Shown here piece after piece: positions 45,813-57,710 of a stretch of DNA of 64,000 nt; the first letter of the stretch is position 1; every line of letters begins with the position of its first letter. Below the pieces are notes generated by a model that searched no databases, was not told the DNA's origin, and saw only the letters and a program-made list of their open reading frames with translations. The DNA lies in assembly GCA_017893485.1 (NCBI GenBank), contig CM030366.1:204965826-205029825 (forward strand), in the 5' to 3' direction. The position numbers and the translations under genes were made by a program. This DNA is from Hemerocallis citrina. Taxonomy: Eukaryota; Streptophyta; Magnoliopsida; Asparagales; Asphodelaceae.

Positions 45813-46925
45813 AAATTTTAAAAACAAAAAAAAAATGTAAATTATAGAGTATACGCGCATTCCTAACTTGTGACTCAAATAAATGATTTCATTTTTTCCA
45901 AAACCAAAAAAATTAAAGATAATTTTCCTTCAAATGCAGAAGAGCAAGAGTTACCAAGTGCACAATGATGAGAAAACGGTGAAAAAAATGCAAAGGACTT
46001 GGACAGGGAGGAAGAATGGGAAGCTACACCAAGTTCGATTATCATTTTGTAAAGATCTGAAGAGACATACAATAAATATTATCGCATTAAGAAAATATTC
46101 GTGCTTCATTTTCATATATCTGAAACATTGAGATTAAAAAAATTACTAAAATATTTTGATGAATAGTTGGAAAGTGCAATACACCATCTAGTCAAAAATT
46201 GCATATATTCACAATGTAAAACAAAGGGAATAACATTTATAAGTACTCCATAAGAGAACCACAATACAAATAATTGTGTAGTACTAAAATTGTTCAGAAC
46301 AGATTATTGTCACATTTGAAAATTGGTTGTCAATCTATTATGAAGATTTTCTTCAATGTCTTTATATTGAAAATTATCTTCATAAATAGATTATAATGCA
46401 GGATATTGACAGTTCCATTACTCTTTCGACATAATGCAGTTACAATTTACACCATATCATAATTAAAAATCACATAAACTAAAACCTCTAATTATGCAGC
46501 AAATTGTATTTTAGAAAAGAAAATAGAATTAAATAAGTAAAATTCTCTTCCATTGTTCAACATATTATCAATTATAATTTTTTTTAATCTTTTGTTTAAA
46601 AATAAATAAAATAAAGAATATCATACTAAATGTTTGACTACTTTCAAACTGACAGTGATCTGAATCAAACTAACCATGGTCTTAATTAGTAAGAATTAAA
46701 CAAACGCTTCAATGCTTCATTCTCCCTTTAAAGGCCCCTGACTACACCACCCCTATGGATGATTAAAACATATATCATACAAAACAGTGTGCAATTGATG
46801 AACACAAAAGTATAACCCATATATAGGTGAGGCGATGGATTGAGTTTATAATTAAACCATGCATTCAATACTAACTATTAACAAACTGATAAAGATTGTT
46901 AAAGCTCCAAAGATGCAAATTGCAG

Positions 46926-48344
46926 CTACTTTAGTTCTCTAAGTAGAACAAAAACAACAAACTTGATTATTGATATTTGATTATCATAGATAATGTTAAC
47001 ACAAACATTATAAAGAGTTGATATAGTGTACAATTTTTTTTTTCTTTTTTTCCTTGTATTCTTTTGTGATGTTAAAATCATTTTTACTATAAAAAATGAA
47101 TTTAAATTACATCCATAACAATTCCGATTAAACATAGCCTCAATGATTTTATGTAAATGTTGAGAGAATTTTTTTTTATCATGTATATGTTTCGAAAAAA
47201 AAATTCGCAAATAAATATCACGATATAAATTTATATATTAAAATAAGATATATGAATTTCACGATATGTCTAATATATCTACATCTAAGATAAGATATAA
47301 ATTTCATGATATGTCAAATAAATATATGAATAATAATGAAACACATCACCTGTTACTAATGTCAAATGAAACCAAAATATTCATAGTTTATATACAATTA
47401 CTAATCATTTTTCCTTGCATTAGCAGTTTTTTATACCAAAATCTACATGTCCACTAAATATTTTTGAGAAACATTATGTAAATGTGAACATACATATGAA
47501 ATTATAACCAACATCAACATGTCCCAACGTCATTCTAACAAAAAACAAAATTTGTGCAAATTTGATTATATGAATGAACCCTTGTACTCACAAAATCACA
47601 CATCCCTAACCTCCAAATTAAACCCAATCCAAGCCAATCAACAAAAGATCACAAACTTCAGTAAATACTTGAGATACTACTCACATACCCGATGTAATGA
47701 AAGAGTCCGACTTCCCTCAATAGAATTGAAATTCTCTCATTGTCTTTGAATGTTCACACCTACTGTTGAAAACAAAATCAACCATTTTACACTCAATAAA
47801 ACACATGTAGAAAAATATAATGAAACATTACATATTGAGATAAATAACTATAGGGATTAACTCAAAAGAAAGTACAATAGGAGATAAGAACACATATAAC
47901 ATACCTGATGTAATGAAAGAGTCAAATGAATTTATTTTTTCTCTACCTGCTTAGATTTATAGTTGATTTTTGTTTATTTAATGCAGAAGATTTACTCTGT
48001 GCAATTCTCAGTGATAGATTTAGTATATCCCCTGTGCAATTTGAATGAAGGATAATTGAATAAATTCACTGTGCAATTCAAATACATATTATAATATAAA
48101 TCTATCACTAAGGTCTTTCCCCATATATAATAATCTTTCATTCAAATGAACAATTTTCTCTACCTGCTTAGATTTATAGTTGATTTTTTTAGGTGCATCA
48201 CATTAAAAAATAATTATTTATATAGCAGAATGAACCAGTACGAACAATACCTTCAAAATTAAAAAAAAATGGAAATCATTTACCTAACCAAAAAATATTC
48301 GCGAATATAAAAATCCAAGAATAAAGCATAATCCATCAAATTAT
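46926..48344. other. AT-rich intergenic DNA with short direct repeats
   Basis: No gene recognised. The word ttttctctacctgcttagatt occurs at about 47938 and 48156, each followed by tatagttgattttt. The word gatgtaatgaaagagtc occurs near 47690 and 47914. These may mark decayed element ends. Confidence 0.4.
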
Positions 48345-48374
48345 CACTACAAACGGGATGGGAATCCCCGGCGT

Positions 48375-48620
48375 CTTTTTTGACCTTTCCCGACGTTTAT
48401 AAACGCCAGGGTTGATCCCTCTGACGCTTTAAAAAGCGCCGCCGCAAGAGCCGTTTTTGCCCCCGCCGGGGAAGAATATTGGCTTTCCCGGCGTTTTCAA
48501 ACGCCGGGGTTTCGTATGATACCCGGCGCTATTCTTTACAATTCCTGGCGCTTTTTAAAAAATTATTTTGTTTTTTTATTTTTTAAAAAATCTACCCCAG
48601 CGTTTGCAAACGCCGGGGTA
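48375..48620. repeat. CACTA left subterminal palindrome array
   Basis: Palindromes with GGCG...CGCC cores and T/A-rich loops lie at about 48389-48411, 48423-48440, 48487-48509 and 48595-48618. Such repeats bind the CACTA transposase in known elements. Confidence 0.8.
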
Positions 48621-48999
48621 GGCTATTAATTTTTTTTTCCCTAATTGCTTCCGTATGAATTCCTTTGAGTGTCATATTTCTCATCAAAAAAGGTTCAACA
48701 GACCTGAATAATTATCAGTCCCAGGCAAAAGAAAAACCAAGATCAATCAAATAGCCAGCTAAGTCAACATCAAATTAAAAATAATTTTCCGGTTCAACGA
48801 TTACATTCTGAACCCCTCGTACAAACCGAAGATTCAACAGATTGTTGCATTTTTAGCTTTTCTTACAAGAGATCAGAATAAATGGTGGTTTGGGCCATGT
48901 ATACAGAAAATGTACAGCCCAAAATACCAGCTTCAATCACAAATTGTACAGAACAATCAAATGGCTACAGAGGAATGATTCAGTGAGACTGGATGCTCC

Positions 49000-49174
49000 C
49001 GAATAAACTGCTCAACTTGAGATATCTCGCCAGTTAGACCAGATGCATGCTTCAGCCAATGCCACTTTGTTGACACACTGTGAGAAGGCAAATGCATCTC
49101 CAGGCACACCAAGGGTGTACTCAGTAGTGATATCAACATCAAAAATTGCAGTTCTCGATGTTCGAAGCTTGTCG
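49000..49174 (-). pseudogene. Probable captured exon, possibly FAD-binding reductase-like
   Basis: After a good acceptor (tttgtttttatag) the minus-strand frame reads DKLRTSRTAIFDVDITTEYT, then LGVPGDAFAFSQCVNK. The pattern D.DI..T.Y..G.PGDAF recalls the start of the FAD-binding domain in P450-reductase and methionine-synthase-reductase relatives. The match is short and I am not sure of it; the VPGDAF word could also be read as a decayed pfkB GAGDAF motif. It lies downstream of the fructokinase exons on the same strand. Confidence 0.3.
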
Positions 49175-49974
49175 CTATAAAAACAAAAGATATATTCAGG
49201 AAAAACCAAGTCAAATTAGTAAATTGCAATACCTAAATGGGTTATATAAGTGACTATATCTTAAAGACTCTTTTACCAAACTAGATCTTAAAGACTTGGA
49301 GCTAAACTCATTTCAAAGAAAGAGTGTCAGAAAATCCTAGTCATCGACCAGTATATGAGGTGGAGGGGCTTACACACGCCTGGGGTATTAGCCTATTAGG
49401 TAAAGTGGCATGATTTTTTATTCCATGCTAAAATTGGGTCCTAGTTTTGTTAAGCACAATGTTGTGATTTAATCATTAGAAGCAGTAAACTTCCCATCAA
49501 TTGAATGCTTCAACTCCTAAATAATAGCTTTACTTTTAACTGCATGCAATGCAATTGTGAATTTCTTTTTTTTTATAAATAAAAGCATTGCAACATGACA
49601 TATCCTAGCTACATCCATACATATCAAACTGTAAAATGTGTGTTTACTCTCACACTGTTCTACAATTAGGCTCCTAAGTTGATGCTAATAGCGAAATTTG
49701 AGGTATGCAATTTTGAAAAGAACACAGACATGATCTAAAAGAGGCTGATGTATAACTTCAAAGTCACAATATTTACCGCTTATTTCACCTACAAAATATA
49801 TATTGCCTGAAGCATGTTATAGCCTAATAGCCCATAGGGAGATCTGATTAGCTTTATCCTTTCACTAACTATATGGCTTTTTAACCTGGAAGCTGAGTTA
49901 AAAAGGAAATCTCTTCTTCACTTATCTGTTTTATATATTTACAGTATAATCAGAAACAGATTCCCTATATAACG

Positions 49975-50400
49975 TTTCAATAATATGTGCTGACTTACAT
50001 GGTTCTGTGATAAGACTTATCGATCCATAATGAAATATTTTCGCCTGCATAGATGTTAGATCTAACAATGATAAATTGTTTCGGAAATTTTCAAAATCAT
50101 GATAATAAGTATCCACATGATTAATGAAATTACACATCATCGGTAATACTGAAGCCTGAAATCTGTTATGAGATTCTTGTAGTGTACCGTTTTTAAGATA
50201 TCAAGGTCGAGTTCATCTTCTTGAAGCAACATATCTGCACTAGGATTACAATAAAACATGAATTCACGCTCACCATCGCTCCTCAATGTTACAAATGCCA
50301 AAGGAGTTCTAGCACCAGGATCAAAACGCATTCCCTGATTGTTAACATTATTTTCCTTTAAAATATCTGCTAGCATATATCCAAACTCATCTTGGCCAAC
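49975..50400 (-). pseudogene. Captured fructokinase (pfkB family) fragment, two exons with intron
   Basis: Exon A (50400-50188, 71 codons) opens after an acceptor gattcgcag and reads [34 protein letters not shown] and NPSADMLL, unmistakable plant fructokinase. It ends at a gt donor. After a 143-bp intron, exon B starts at 50044 with [20 protein letters not shown] and loses homology near 49975. In the whole enzyme these residues form part of the sugar and ATP lobe; the N-terminal start, the rest of the substrate site and the GAGD catalytic loop are missing. Both exons are nearly free of damage, with open frames and intact splice sites, suggesting recent capture at the DNA level. No enzyme activity is expected. 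Confidence 0.85.
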
Positions 50401-51397
50401 CTGCGAATCCATAGAAACCAACAATGAAATTAAAAATTAAAATTAGTTTTAACTTTCAAATCTCAGACAGATATATAGAAAGACATATATGTAGATAAGC
50501 TATACGACAAAGATCATAATCAAGATCTGTTCACCGTGGAACCAATCAAGATCTAAGCTTTGACAGTGGGGAACCACGGGGGCAACAACGATTCCCCATA
50601 ATGCAGATATATATCATAAAATATTAACAAGTCAAAACTGATACATCCAGATACAAATGAGTTTCAGATTTTACCGAAATTTCCAGCACACATAACATTG
50701 AAGTCAATCAATGTTGAATTTCATCCACCTAACATAATGAGTTCAATTACGAACAACAAAAATAGTTTCGTTTGGATACAAAACCAGCGTAATATACCTT
50801 GAGGAGATGACTCACTGCTTTTTGTATATGATATTTTTTCAGCGATTTTGAAACAAATTTCACATCAGACTTTGATCGAACAGTTGGTCGGTAGTAGTAA
50901 AAAGTGAGACAGTGGACTTACAGGGATCGCAGCACTTCGTGGAAAGCCGAACATTTAGAGTTAGAGTAAATACAAATTGAAAGATCAATAAATAAAATTT
51001 TTAAGAAAAAACCTGCAAGAAAAGACAACGTAAAGGCTTGACTGCGAAGAGCATAAACAGACTTGTATCCAAAAAAAAAACTAGGATTTTGAAGAAAGAG
51101 GAGTTATTGATCCTACCTGAATTTCTCAACATGAAGTTGACCCAACTACACATGTGATGTAGTGTGCGAAAAAAGGAGCGTACCTGCAACAGGAGTGTAG
51201 ATTATGATTAAACAGACCATAAATTCAAGTAATCATCACAGATAAGAGGAGATCACCTTAAAGCCAACAGTGAATTAATATCTTTTCTCATCGTAGCCAA
51301 CCTGCAAAAGAAATAAAAAACTAGGGTTTCAGGAATCCATAAGAAAAGTTGAAAAAGGGAAATTAGGGTTTAGAGAATAAAGGAATTACCGATCGTA

Positions 51398-51560
51398 CCT
51401 ATGAAACTAGGGTTTCGAGAAAGGTCCAGATCTCGACCAAGTAAAGAGACGGTGGTGAGGTCGCCGTTGTAGTCGCCGGACGACGAAGGATCTTCTCAAT
51501 CGATCGGTGCGAAATCAAAATAGGGTTTCGGGGCGAAAAGAATTGGGCACGAGAGAGAGG
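51398..51560 (-). other. 5' UTR-like exon inside the CACTA element
   Basis: On the minus strand this GC-richer segment (cgatcgattgagaagatcc...gaaaccctagtttcatag) looks like a plant 5' leader and ends at a possible splice donor ag|gtacg. With the fructokinase exons downstream it could be the first exon of a chimeric transcript. It shows no coding signal of its own. Call by composition and splice word only. Confidence 0.35.
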
Positions 51561-51629
51561 GAAAAGAATTGGGGGCGAAAAGAATTGGGCTATAATCAGG
51601 GGGTGTGGGGGTTTATTAAATATGATACA

Positions 51630-51780
51630 CCCCCGGCGTTTTAAAGCACCGGAGTGTGAAAATAGCCCGGCGTTTATTAACAAACGCCGGGGTTTCTTTG
51701 GACCCCGCTGGCATTTTCATACAAGCGCCGGGGAATGTCCCGGCGAAACACCCAAACGCCGGGGTTGTTTCGCCGGGTAT
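51630..51780. repeat. CACTA right subterminal palindrome array
   Basis: Palindromes lie at about 51631-51652, 51666-51692 and 51710-51733. The segment 51739-51777 is a larger nested inverted repeat (cccggcgaaaca...tgtttcgccggg around a smaller one). Confidence 0.8.
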
Positions 51781-51802
51781 TCTAATATCTTTTGTAGTGT
51801 AT

Positions 51803-53400
51803 CCTTTTACCTTTGGGTGTGAAATCACAGCAAATTGCACTGCTACTATGGCCCGAGAACATGTTCAGCAAGGTACCCCATCAGCATTCTAGATCACACA
51901 CTTTCACCTAAGAAGTCATTCAACCATAATAGAACTCACAATAAATAATAAAATAAACAATTGTTTTTTAAAGGTAGAAAGCATAATTACCACTATGTGT
52001 CCAATACTTGATTAATTACACACATGAAAACTTCCAGATGCAAGTGCAGTCCATCAAAATTGAATACCTTAGATATAAAAATCTTAAGTAAAAGGAAAAC
52101 TTACGATGGAGGGTAGAAACCATAAAAAGGCGAAGATTGGGGAGAAGAGCAACCAAGCTTCCTCTGCCGCTTCTTCCGTTCATTCATTCATATGATCCAT
52201 ATGATTGGTAGCAAAATATACGATCCATATTATCCTTTTTCATTTCTATTAACATATTAGATATAAATCTCATAGTATATATCAGTAACTAAAATCTTCT
52301 ATAGTACGTAGCATGTTTAGACCTTCTACATCTCGTGTTCTTCTAGTATTTGGTTTATTGTAGATGGTGTGATGGTTCTGTAGTAACAATCAAGCTGGTT
52401 AATTTCTCGAACTTCATAATTTTGATTATAGTTTATATTTTCTTTTGAACTCCAGAGGTTAAAGCAAAAAAATAATATTTCTATCTATAGCTATACTATT
52501 GAGTATTATCACACAAACTCCTTAGTTGTGCACCATTGCAGAGGGCACAGAAAGGAACCAATCGAAGTTGTTTGAAATAAGGTGTGTCAAGAAACAACTG
52601 TACGTTACATGGACCATTGTAAATATATAAATCTTTATCGCAAGTTCATTAAGGAAATACCTTAATATATTGTATGAATCTTTTACGAAATGCCAGGAAT
52701 ATGATATATATCTTTTGAACTGAAACTGTACAAATAGAGAGCTTACATTTGGCAGGGTTGTTGGTTCTCTGGAGTACTTTTCTCGAGGTGTGGGTTCGGG
52801 GCGGGATCGACGACGGATGCCGATGATGGAGGGTGGGGACTGGCGGGATCGGGGCGGGGTGGACGACCGGCGGCGGTAGGGACGGATGGGTGAGGAGATG
52901 TGGGTGGGTTTTGGGGTAGGGAAAGTTAGGGTTTGTGGTTTTTAGGTGAGATGTGGAAGATGAAAGGTTTTTTTTGGTATTTTTAAAATTAATTCTGTAA
53001 TTGCAATTGGTGTGGGCTACACGTGTAAGTTCCTACTTTTGCTCTCCTTTCTCTATTTCAAAATAGAGAAAGGAGAGATGGGGTACGCCTATTAGCTTAA
53101 GATATATATAAATACTCAATTGTCACCACACAACAGTCGCAACACCTCTCTAGAAAGTTCTCACAGATTCTCGTATTTCTATATATGCGAGTCCTTCAAC
53201 GTTCGTAAGTTAATCTAGATTCATACTTTTTCGTGCAATCTTCAAAATCAGGGTAAAGGAGGATAAACCAAGGCTAGAAGCAGTGAGTTAATAATTACCT
53301 TTTTCCGATTGTAGGATGAATAACAATTGTCGTGAATTGCATGTTCAAAGACAAATAATATCCACACAATTAACCATGCACAATAATCCCAAACCAAAAG
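51803..53400. other. Intergenic DNA with a GC-rich patch
   Basis: No gene could be supported. A GC-rich patch (52757-52960) read on the minus strand resembles a plant 5' leader or first exon (accgccgccggtcgtcc) ending near a caaat|gtaag donor-like word at about 52748, but no downstream exon was recognised. The rest is AT-rich. Confidence 0.35.
53042..53077. repeat. Perfect 17-bp hairpin with 2-base loop
   Basis: ctctcctttctctattt is followed by ca and its exact reverse complement, with no mismatch. It sits at the edge between the GC-rich patch and AT-rich DNA. Confidence 0.85.
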
Positions 53401-54066
53401 TTTTTTTTTAAAATAAAAGTGACCGAAGTCACCAGTTTCATTAATGAACAATTAACGAAACATAAAGAAGCCACACATACAAATCTACTCTACTCGAGTT
53501 CAGTACATGTAGTACACCAAAATAAGCTAACTCCGGTGTTTTGTACATAAATTACATAAATATACCCCCAAAATATCCGACTCCTCCTACACAATGTCCC
53601 TAAAACAAGGCTAGAAGGGTTCTTGAGCTGTCATCCCCCTGCTCCTATTCTGCTCCCTCCACCCGTGATTTCTTCCTCAATCCAGCTTGACATGCCCAGA
53701 CATCTATCAGAACCAGAATTTTATGCAATAACATATGAAATGTACATCTAGTATTACGGAAGTAAAACTCATTTCTATCAAGCCAAAGATTCCACAAAAT
53801 AGCCCCCACCGTAATATCCTACACTAGCCTATGATCTTTCGTGATATTTCTGGTTCTCCAGCTACCCCAAAAATCCTCGATACAATTCGGTGTTTCTACT
53901 GTGTGAAAGCCCAGTCCCATGACCTCCCAGGTAAGTCTAGCTCGAGGGCAAAGGATAAAAATGTGGACGACATCCTCCTCTCCTGTGTTACAGTGTTGGC
54001 ACGTTACATCAATCGGGATATTGCGCTTTCTAAGATTTGTTTTGGAGAGGATACCATCGCCCATAC
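53401..54066 (-). pseudogene. LINE 3' end with zf-RVT domain fragment
   Basis: A T run at 53401-53409 is the antisense poly(A) tail. The coding trace reads SKTNLRKRNIPIDVTCQHCN, GEEDVVHIFILCPRARLTWE and WGSWRTRN, the zinc-binding domain found after the RT in plant L1 LINEs (CxxC...H...C pattern). The 5' end stops near 54066, where GC-rich repeat DNA begins. A 5'-truncated insertion is the simplest reading. RT and endonuclease are absent. An open frame of 113 codons continues by chance into the GC-rich repeat. Confidence 0.75.
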
Positions 54067-54069
54067 ACA

Positions 54070-55044
54070 CCGACGCCTTCCCATCCTCGTCGTGTGATGC
54101 GTCCAGCAGTCGAGCGATGCGTCCGGCCATCGTAACTGGTGCTGCCGTCGAGCGAGGCATTCGGCCGTCTTGCCATCGTGCCGACGACCAAGCGGCGGCA
54201 ACGAGCTCCAGATCTATGACGTTTTCGGGGTAAGTTGGTTGGTTGGGGTTGGTTGGCTTTGCTAGTTGTTTGCCCGGATGTTCTTCGCAGTTGCCACCAT
54301 GTCCACACTCTCGGGGCTAATCACGGCGATCTGCGACTATGATTTGGTTTTTTTGAGGGTTGGCAGTGCGTGTGAAGATGCCGGGGTTTGCTTCTCTCGC
54401 TGCGATTCGTAATGATGAGAGAGTAAGTGAGGATGGTAGTGCCGAAGTGCGAGACGACAGGGGTTTTATTTGTGTGGGGGGTTGGTGGCGCTGTCTGAGT
54501 TGGGTGTGTCTCGGTGTGATGATTGCGGTGTAGTACGGTTGTGGGGCTAGGGTCCGAAGACGGGGTCCCCCCATGAAACGTGCTCACTCGCTACTGTTGT
54601 GCCCTATGCCTTCTACCGACGCCGTCTTCCATCTCCTTCAGTGGTGCCGGAACGGTTCCTTCGCCGCCACCACCATGTCTACGCTCTCGGGACCGATTAC
54701 GATGGTCTGCAGCCATGATTTGGGCCTCCAGGGTTGGTGTAGTCGGCGAAGTAGTCAGGGTTTGTGCTGATGGCAGTGCCAAAGATAGTGGCTGGAGCGT
54801 GTATCCCGTTTTGTTGGGGTGTTTTCTTGAGGGGCAGGGGCTGCATCCGGGCTGCTTCACCTGATGACCACAGTCGACGGGGCACCACCACCACCACTAC
54901 ACCCTCATAAGGGAAGCGGACGCCCAATGTCATCACCCGATGTGGTGAGAGGAGAATGAGATACTTCATTCAGCTGGGTCTTACATTGGTTTTCTGATTG
55001 AGAGAGAGTGTGAGAGAGTGAGTGAAGATGTTGCTCCTCACTAC
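54070..55044 (+). repeat. GC-rich retroposon-derived unit, copy 1
   Basis: This roughly 975-bp stretch is about 85-90% identical by eye to 55381-56381 in the same orientation, from cgacgccttccc to gatgttgctc.tcactactctat. GC-rich and non-coding; ORFs on both strands are compositional. Confidence 0.75.
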
Positions 55045-55051
55045 TCTATGT

Positions 55052-56971
55052 TTGTCACGCCCCGCTTGCTATTATTGAGTGAAAAGAGTTTCTCTCTCTA
55101 GAAAAGTCTAGGGAGAGAAACTAACGCCCAAATTCCCAAAGCAAACCCTAGATCTGAATAAAGTATAGGGGCGGCAGCTAGGGCGCCCCATCATCTAGCC
55201 GTCATCCCTCCCTCCACTCCCTCTCCTCCCTGTGATCCATCGACGAAGATGCCCCCCCTCCGATCCCCAACGCAATCCATCAACTGTCGCCCACAGCCAT
55301 CAACCGTCGCTGCTCGCCTCCGTCCCCTTCCTCCAGCTCCTCCTTCGACACCACCTGGGATCCACCAACGCCCACAGCCACCGACGCCTTCCCATACCCG
55401 TCGAGCGACACATCCAACCGTCGAGCGACACGTCCTGCCATCGAGCCTTGGTCTGCCGTCGAGCGACGCGCCCTGTCATCCTGCCGTCAAGCCGAAGACC
55501 AAGCGGTGGCATCGACCTTCAGATCAGTGACGAGTTGGAGTTGGGGGTGAGTTGGTTGGGGTTTGGGTTAGGTTAGGGTTGGTTGGTTTTGCTAGATGTT
55601 TGCCCGGATGTTCTTCGTGGTTGCCACCATGTCCATACTCTCGAAGCCAATCACGGCGATCTACGGCTATGATTTGGTTTTTCGAGGGTTGGTAGTGCGT
55701 GTGAAGAAGCCGGGGTTTCCTTCTCTCTCTGCGATTTGTAATGATGAGATGTAAGTGAGGATGGCAGTGCCGAAGTGAGAGACGGCAGGGGTTTTACTTG
55801 TGAAGGGGGTTGGTGGAGCTGTCTAAGTTGGGTGTGTCTCGGTGTGAAGATTGCGGTGTAGTACGGTTGTGGGGCTAGGGCCCGAAGACGGGGTCCCCCA
55901 ATGAGATGTGCTCACTCGCTACTCCTGAGCCCTATGCCTTCGACCGACGCCGTCGTCCGTCTCCTTTAGTGGTGCCGGAACGGTTTCTTCGCTGCCACCA
56001 CCATGTCCGCGCTCTTGGGACCGATTATGGTGATCTGCGGCCATGATTTGGGCCTCTAGGGTTGGTGTAGTCGGCGAAGTAGTCGGGGTTTATGATGATG
56101 GCAGCGCTAAAGATAGTGGCTGGAGCTTGTATCCCGTTCTATTAGGGTGTTTTCTAGAGGGGCGAGGGCTGCATCTGGGCTGCTTCACCTGATGACCACA
56201 GTCGATGGGGTACCACCACCACTACACCCTCATCATGGAAGCTGATGCCCAACGCCATCGCCCGGTGTGGCGAGAGGAGAAGGTGATACTTCATTCAGCT
56301 GAGTCTTGTATTAGTTTTCTGATTGAGAGAGAGAGTGTGAGAGAGTGAGTGAGTGAAGATGTTGCTCATCACTACTCTATATTGGTGGTGGTCTGTATTT
56401 GTGAGAAATCACGTGAGATAGCAATGGCGCGAGAGAGGCGAAGGTATCATCTTCACGGCTCTCTCCTTGACTGCGGTTTGTGGTGGGGGAGTAATTATAG
56501 CATGTTTGTGGGAGGATAGGAGGTGTAGACTGAGCTTGGCGGTTGTCAAAACTCTGCCCACGGGGCTTGAGCCCAAAGATGAGGCCCCAGCGAGTAGACT
56601 GAGCTCGACGGTTGTCAAAAATCGGCCTGCATAGTTTGGGCCCAAAGATGGTGTCCCTCAGCGAGGTGAAGGCAGGGATCGGCGGGTGATAAAATCCTGT
56701 CAGACTAGTTTCAGGTGAGTGTGCATATGTCGTGGAGTTAGTGTACGATGCTAAACTGACGTACATACAATTTTGTTGGACCGAGCATGTTTGTCGGCCC
56801 ACCCTACAGGGTTGTTGGAGGAATTTGTTGTTTGTACGGGTTATGTTGCTTCATGTATGTTCTATTTTCTGTCTGTAGGTTGTAACTGGGCCCAGTACTC
56901 TGGGTTTGTTTCTTTAATTTCTTATTAATGAAACAGGGTGACCATATTCCACCTTTTCCTTAAAAAAAAAA
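55052..56971 (+). mobile_element. GC-rich unit, copy 2: LINE-derived element with poly(A) end
   Basis: It begins near an inverted repeat gtttctctctctaga...tctagggagagaaac (55088-55121), an arrangement I associate with the 5' UTR of plant L1 elements. It continues through the second GC-rich copy and then the LINE 3' UTR shared with 13726-14312, ending in an A run at 56962-56971. No endonuclease or RT is present, so it looks like an internally deleted, non-autonomous LINE derivative. Confidence 0.5.
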
Positions 56972-57338
56972 TACAGTTAAGGATAAAAAAAGTCATTACT
57001 CGATAGGTGAGCAGGCAAAACGTATAAATTTATATAAAAAAAACTTTAGTTGTACAATTAACATAATTTTTTAACAAAATATTGTCTAATCGAAGAAACA
57101 CAAAATATATACTCAAATAATACGATACAAAAAAACAAACATATACATTACTTAGTTTTAAAAAACACAGCGTAAAAGCAACTCAATTGGATGCAAATAT
57201 AGCCAAAAGTGACAGGAAATTGCTCAAAACAGCAACAAAAACTGCTCTGAATCGGAAACAAATAGCCTCAAATAAATGTATTTTCTCCTGAATTTTGCTC
57301 AAAACAGCAGCATAAACATTATATATATAAATCTCTAA
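56972..57338. other. No recognisable feature
   Basis: AT-rich spacer between a LINE tail and a Helitron. Confidence 0.3.
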
Positions 57339-57429
57339 TCTCTAATCCTATAATGGGAGAAGGCCTTAGTATCATTTGTGAATCTTTCACCATACATCCA
57401 TTGCACGTATAACTTCAACTTACCCATTA

Positions 57430-57673
57430 GAGCATCCACAGTGGTATTTGCTATTTGCTATTATATGGCAGCTACAGTAATAGCAAATGGAGGACGATCG
57501 TGTAGTGGTCGTTTGTTAATTTTTTCTCATATGCGTGCGTGGCAAAAATTTAAGGGAAAAATAAAAAAAACCTCATTAATAGCAAGAACTTGCCCATTGC
57601 TCTTCTTAACCTTCTTCAACATCCTCAAAAAGTACCTAGCAAATTCACACCACCACCAAACTGAATAACAACA

Positions 57674-57710
<37 letters not shown>

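Larger units (their letters stand above)
45257..46925. other. AT-rich intergenic DNA
   Basis: No gene recognised. It holds the imperfect tandem repeat at 45576-45778 and a 34-base poly-C run. Short ORFs near 45883-46131 lack any domain I know. Confidence 0.4.
48345..51799 (-). mobile_element. Non-autonomous CACTA (EnSpm) transposon carrying gene fragments
   Basis: The left end CACTACAAACGGG mirrors the right end, which reads ...TTTTGTAGTG. The 3-bp duplication TAT lies at 48342-48344 and 51800-51802. Subterminal arrays of cccggcgttt...aaacgccgggg palindromes fill both ends (48375-48620 and 51630-51780). No transposase is encoded. The 3-kb interior holds pieces of host genes on the minus strand, at least one with its intron. 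Strand is given for that cargo. Confidence 0.9.

Noticed and set aside
45883..46131. 82-codon + strand ORF, Lys-rich
   Set aside because: No domain, AT-rich context, overlapping ORF on the other strand; chance cannot be excluded.
51616..51892. ORFs of 66-78 codons over the CACTA right end
   Set aside because: They translate the palindrome array and TIR; both strands read similar words.
52748..52960. First exon of a host gene on the minus strand
   Set aside because: GC-rich and leader-like with a possible donor, but no downstream exon or protein similarity was recognised.
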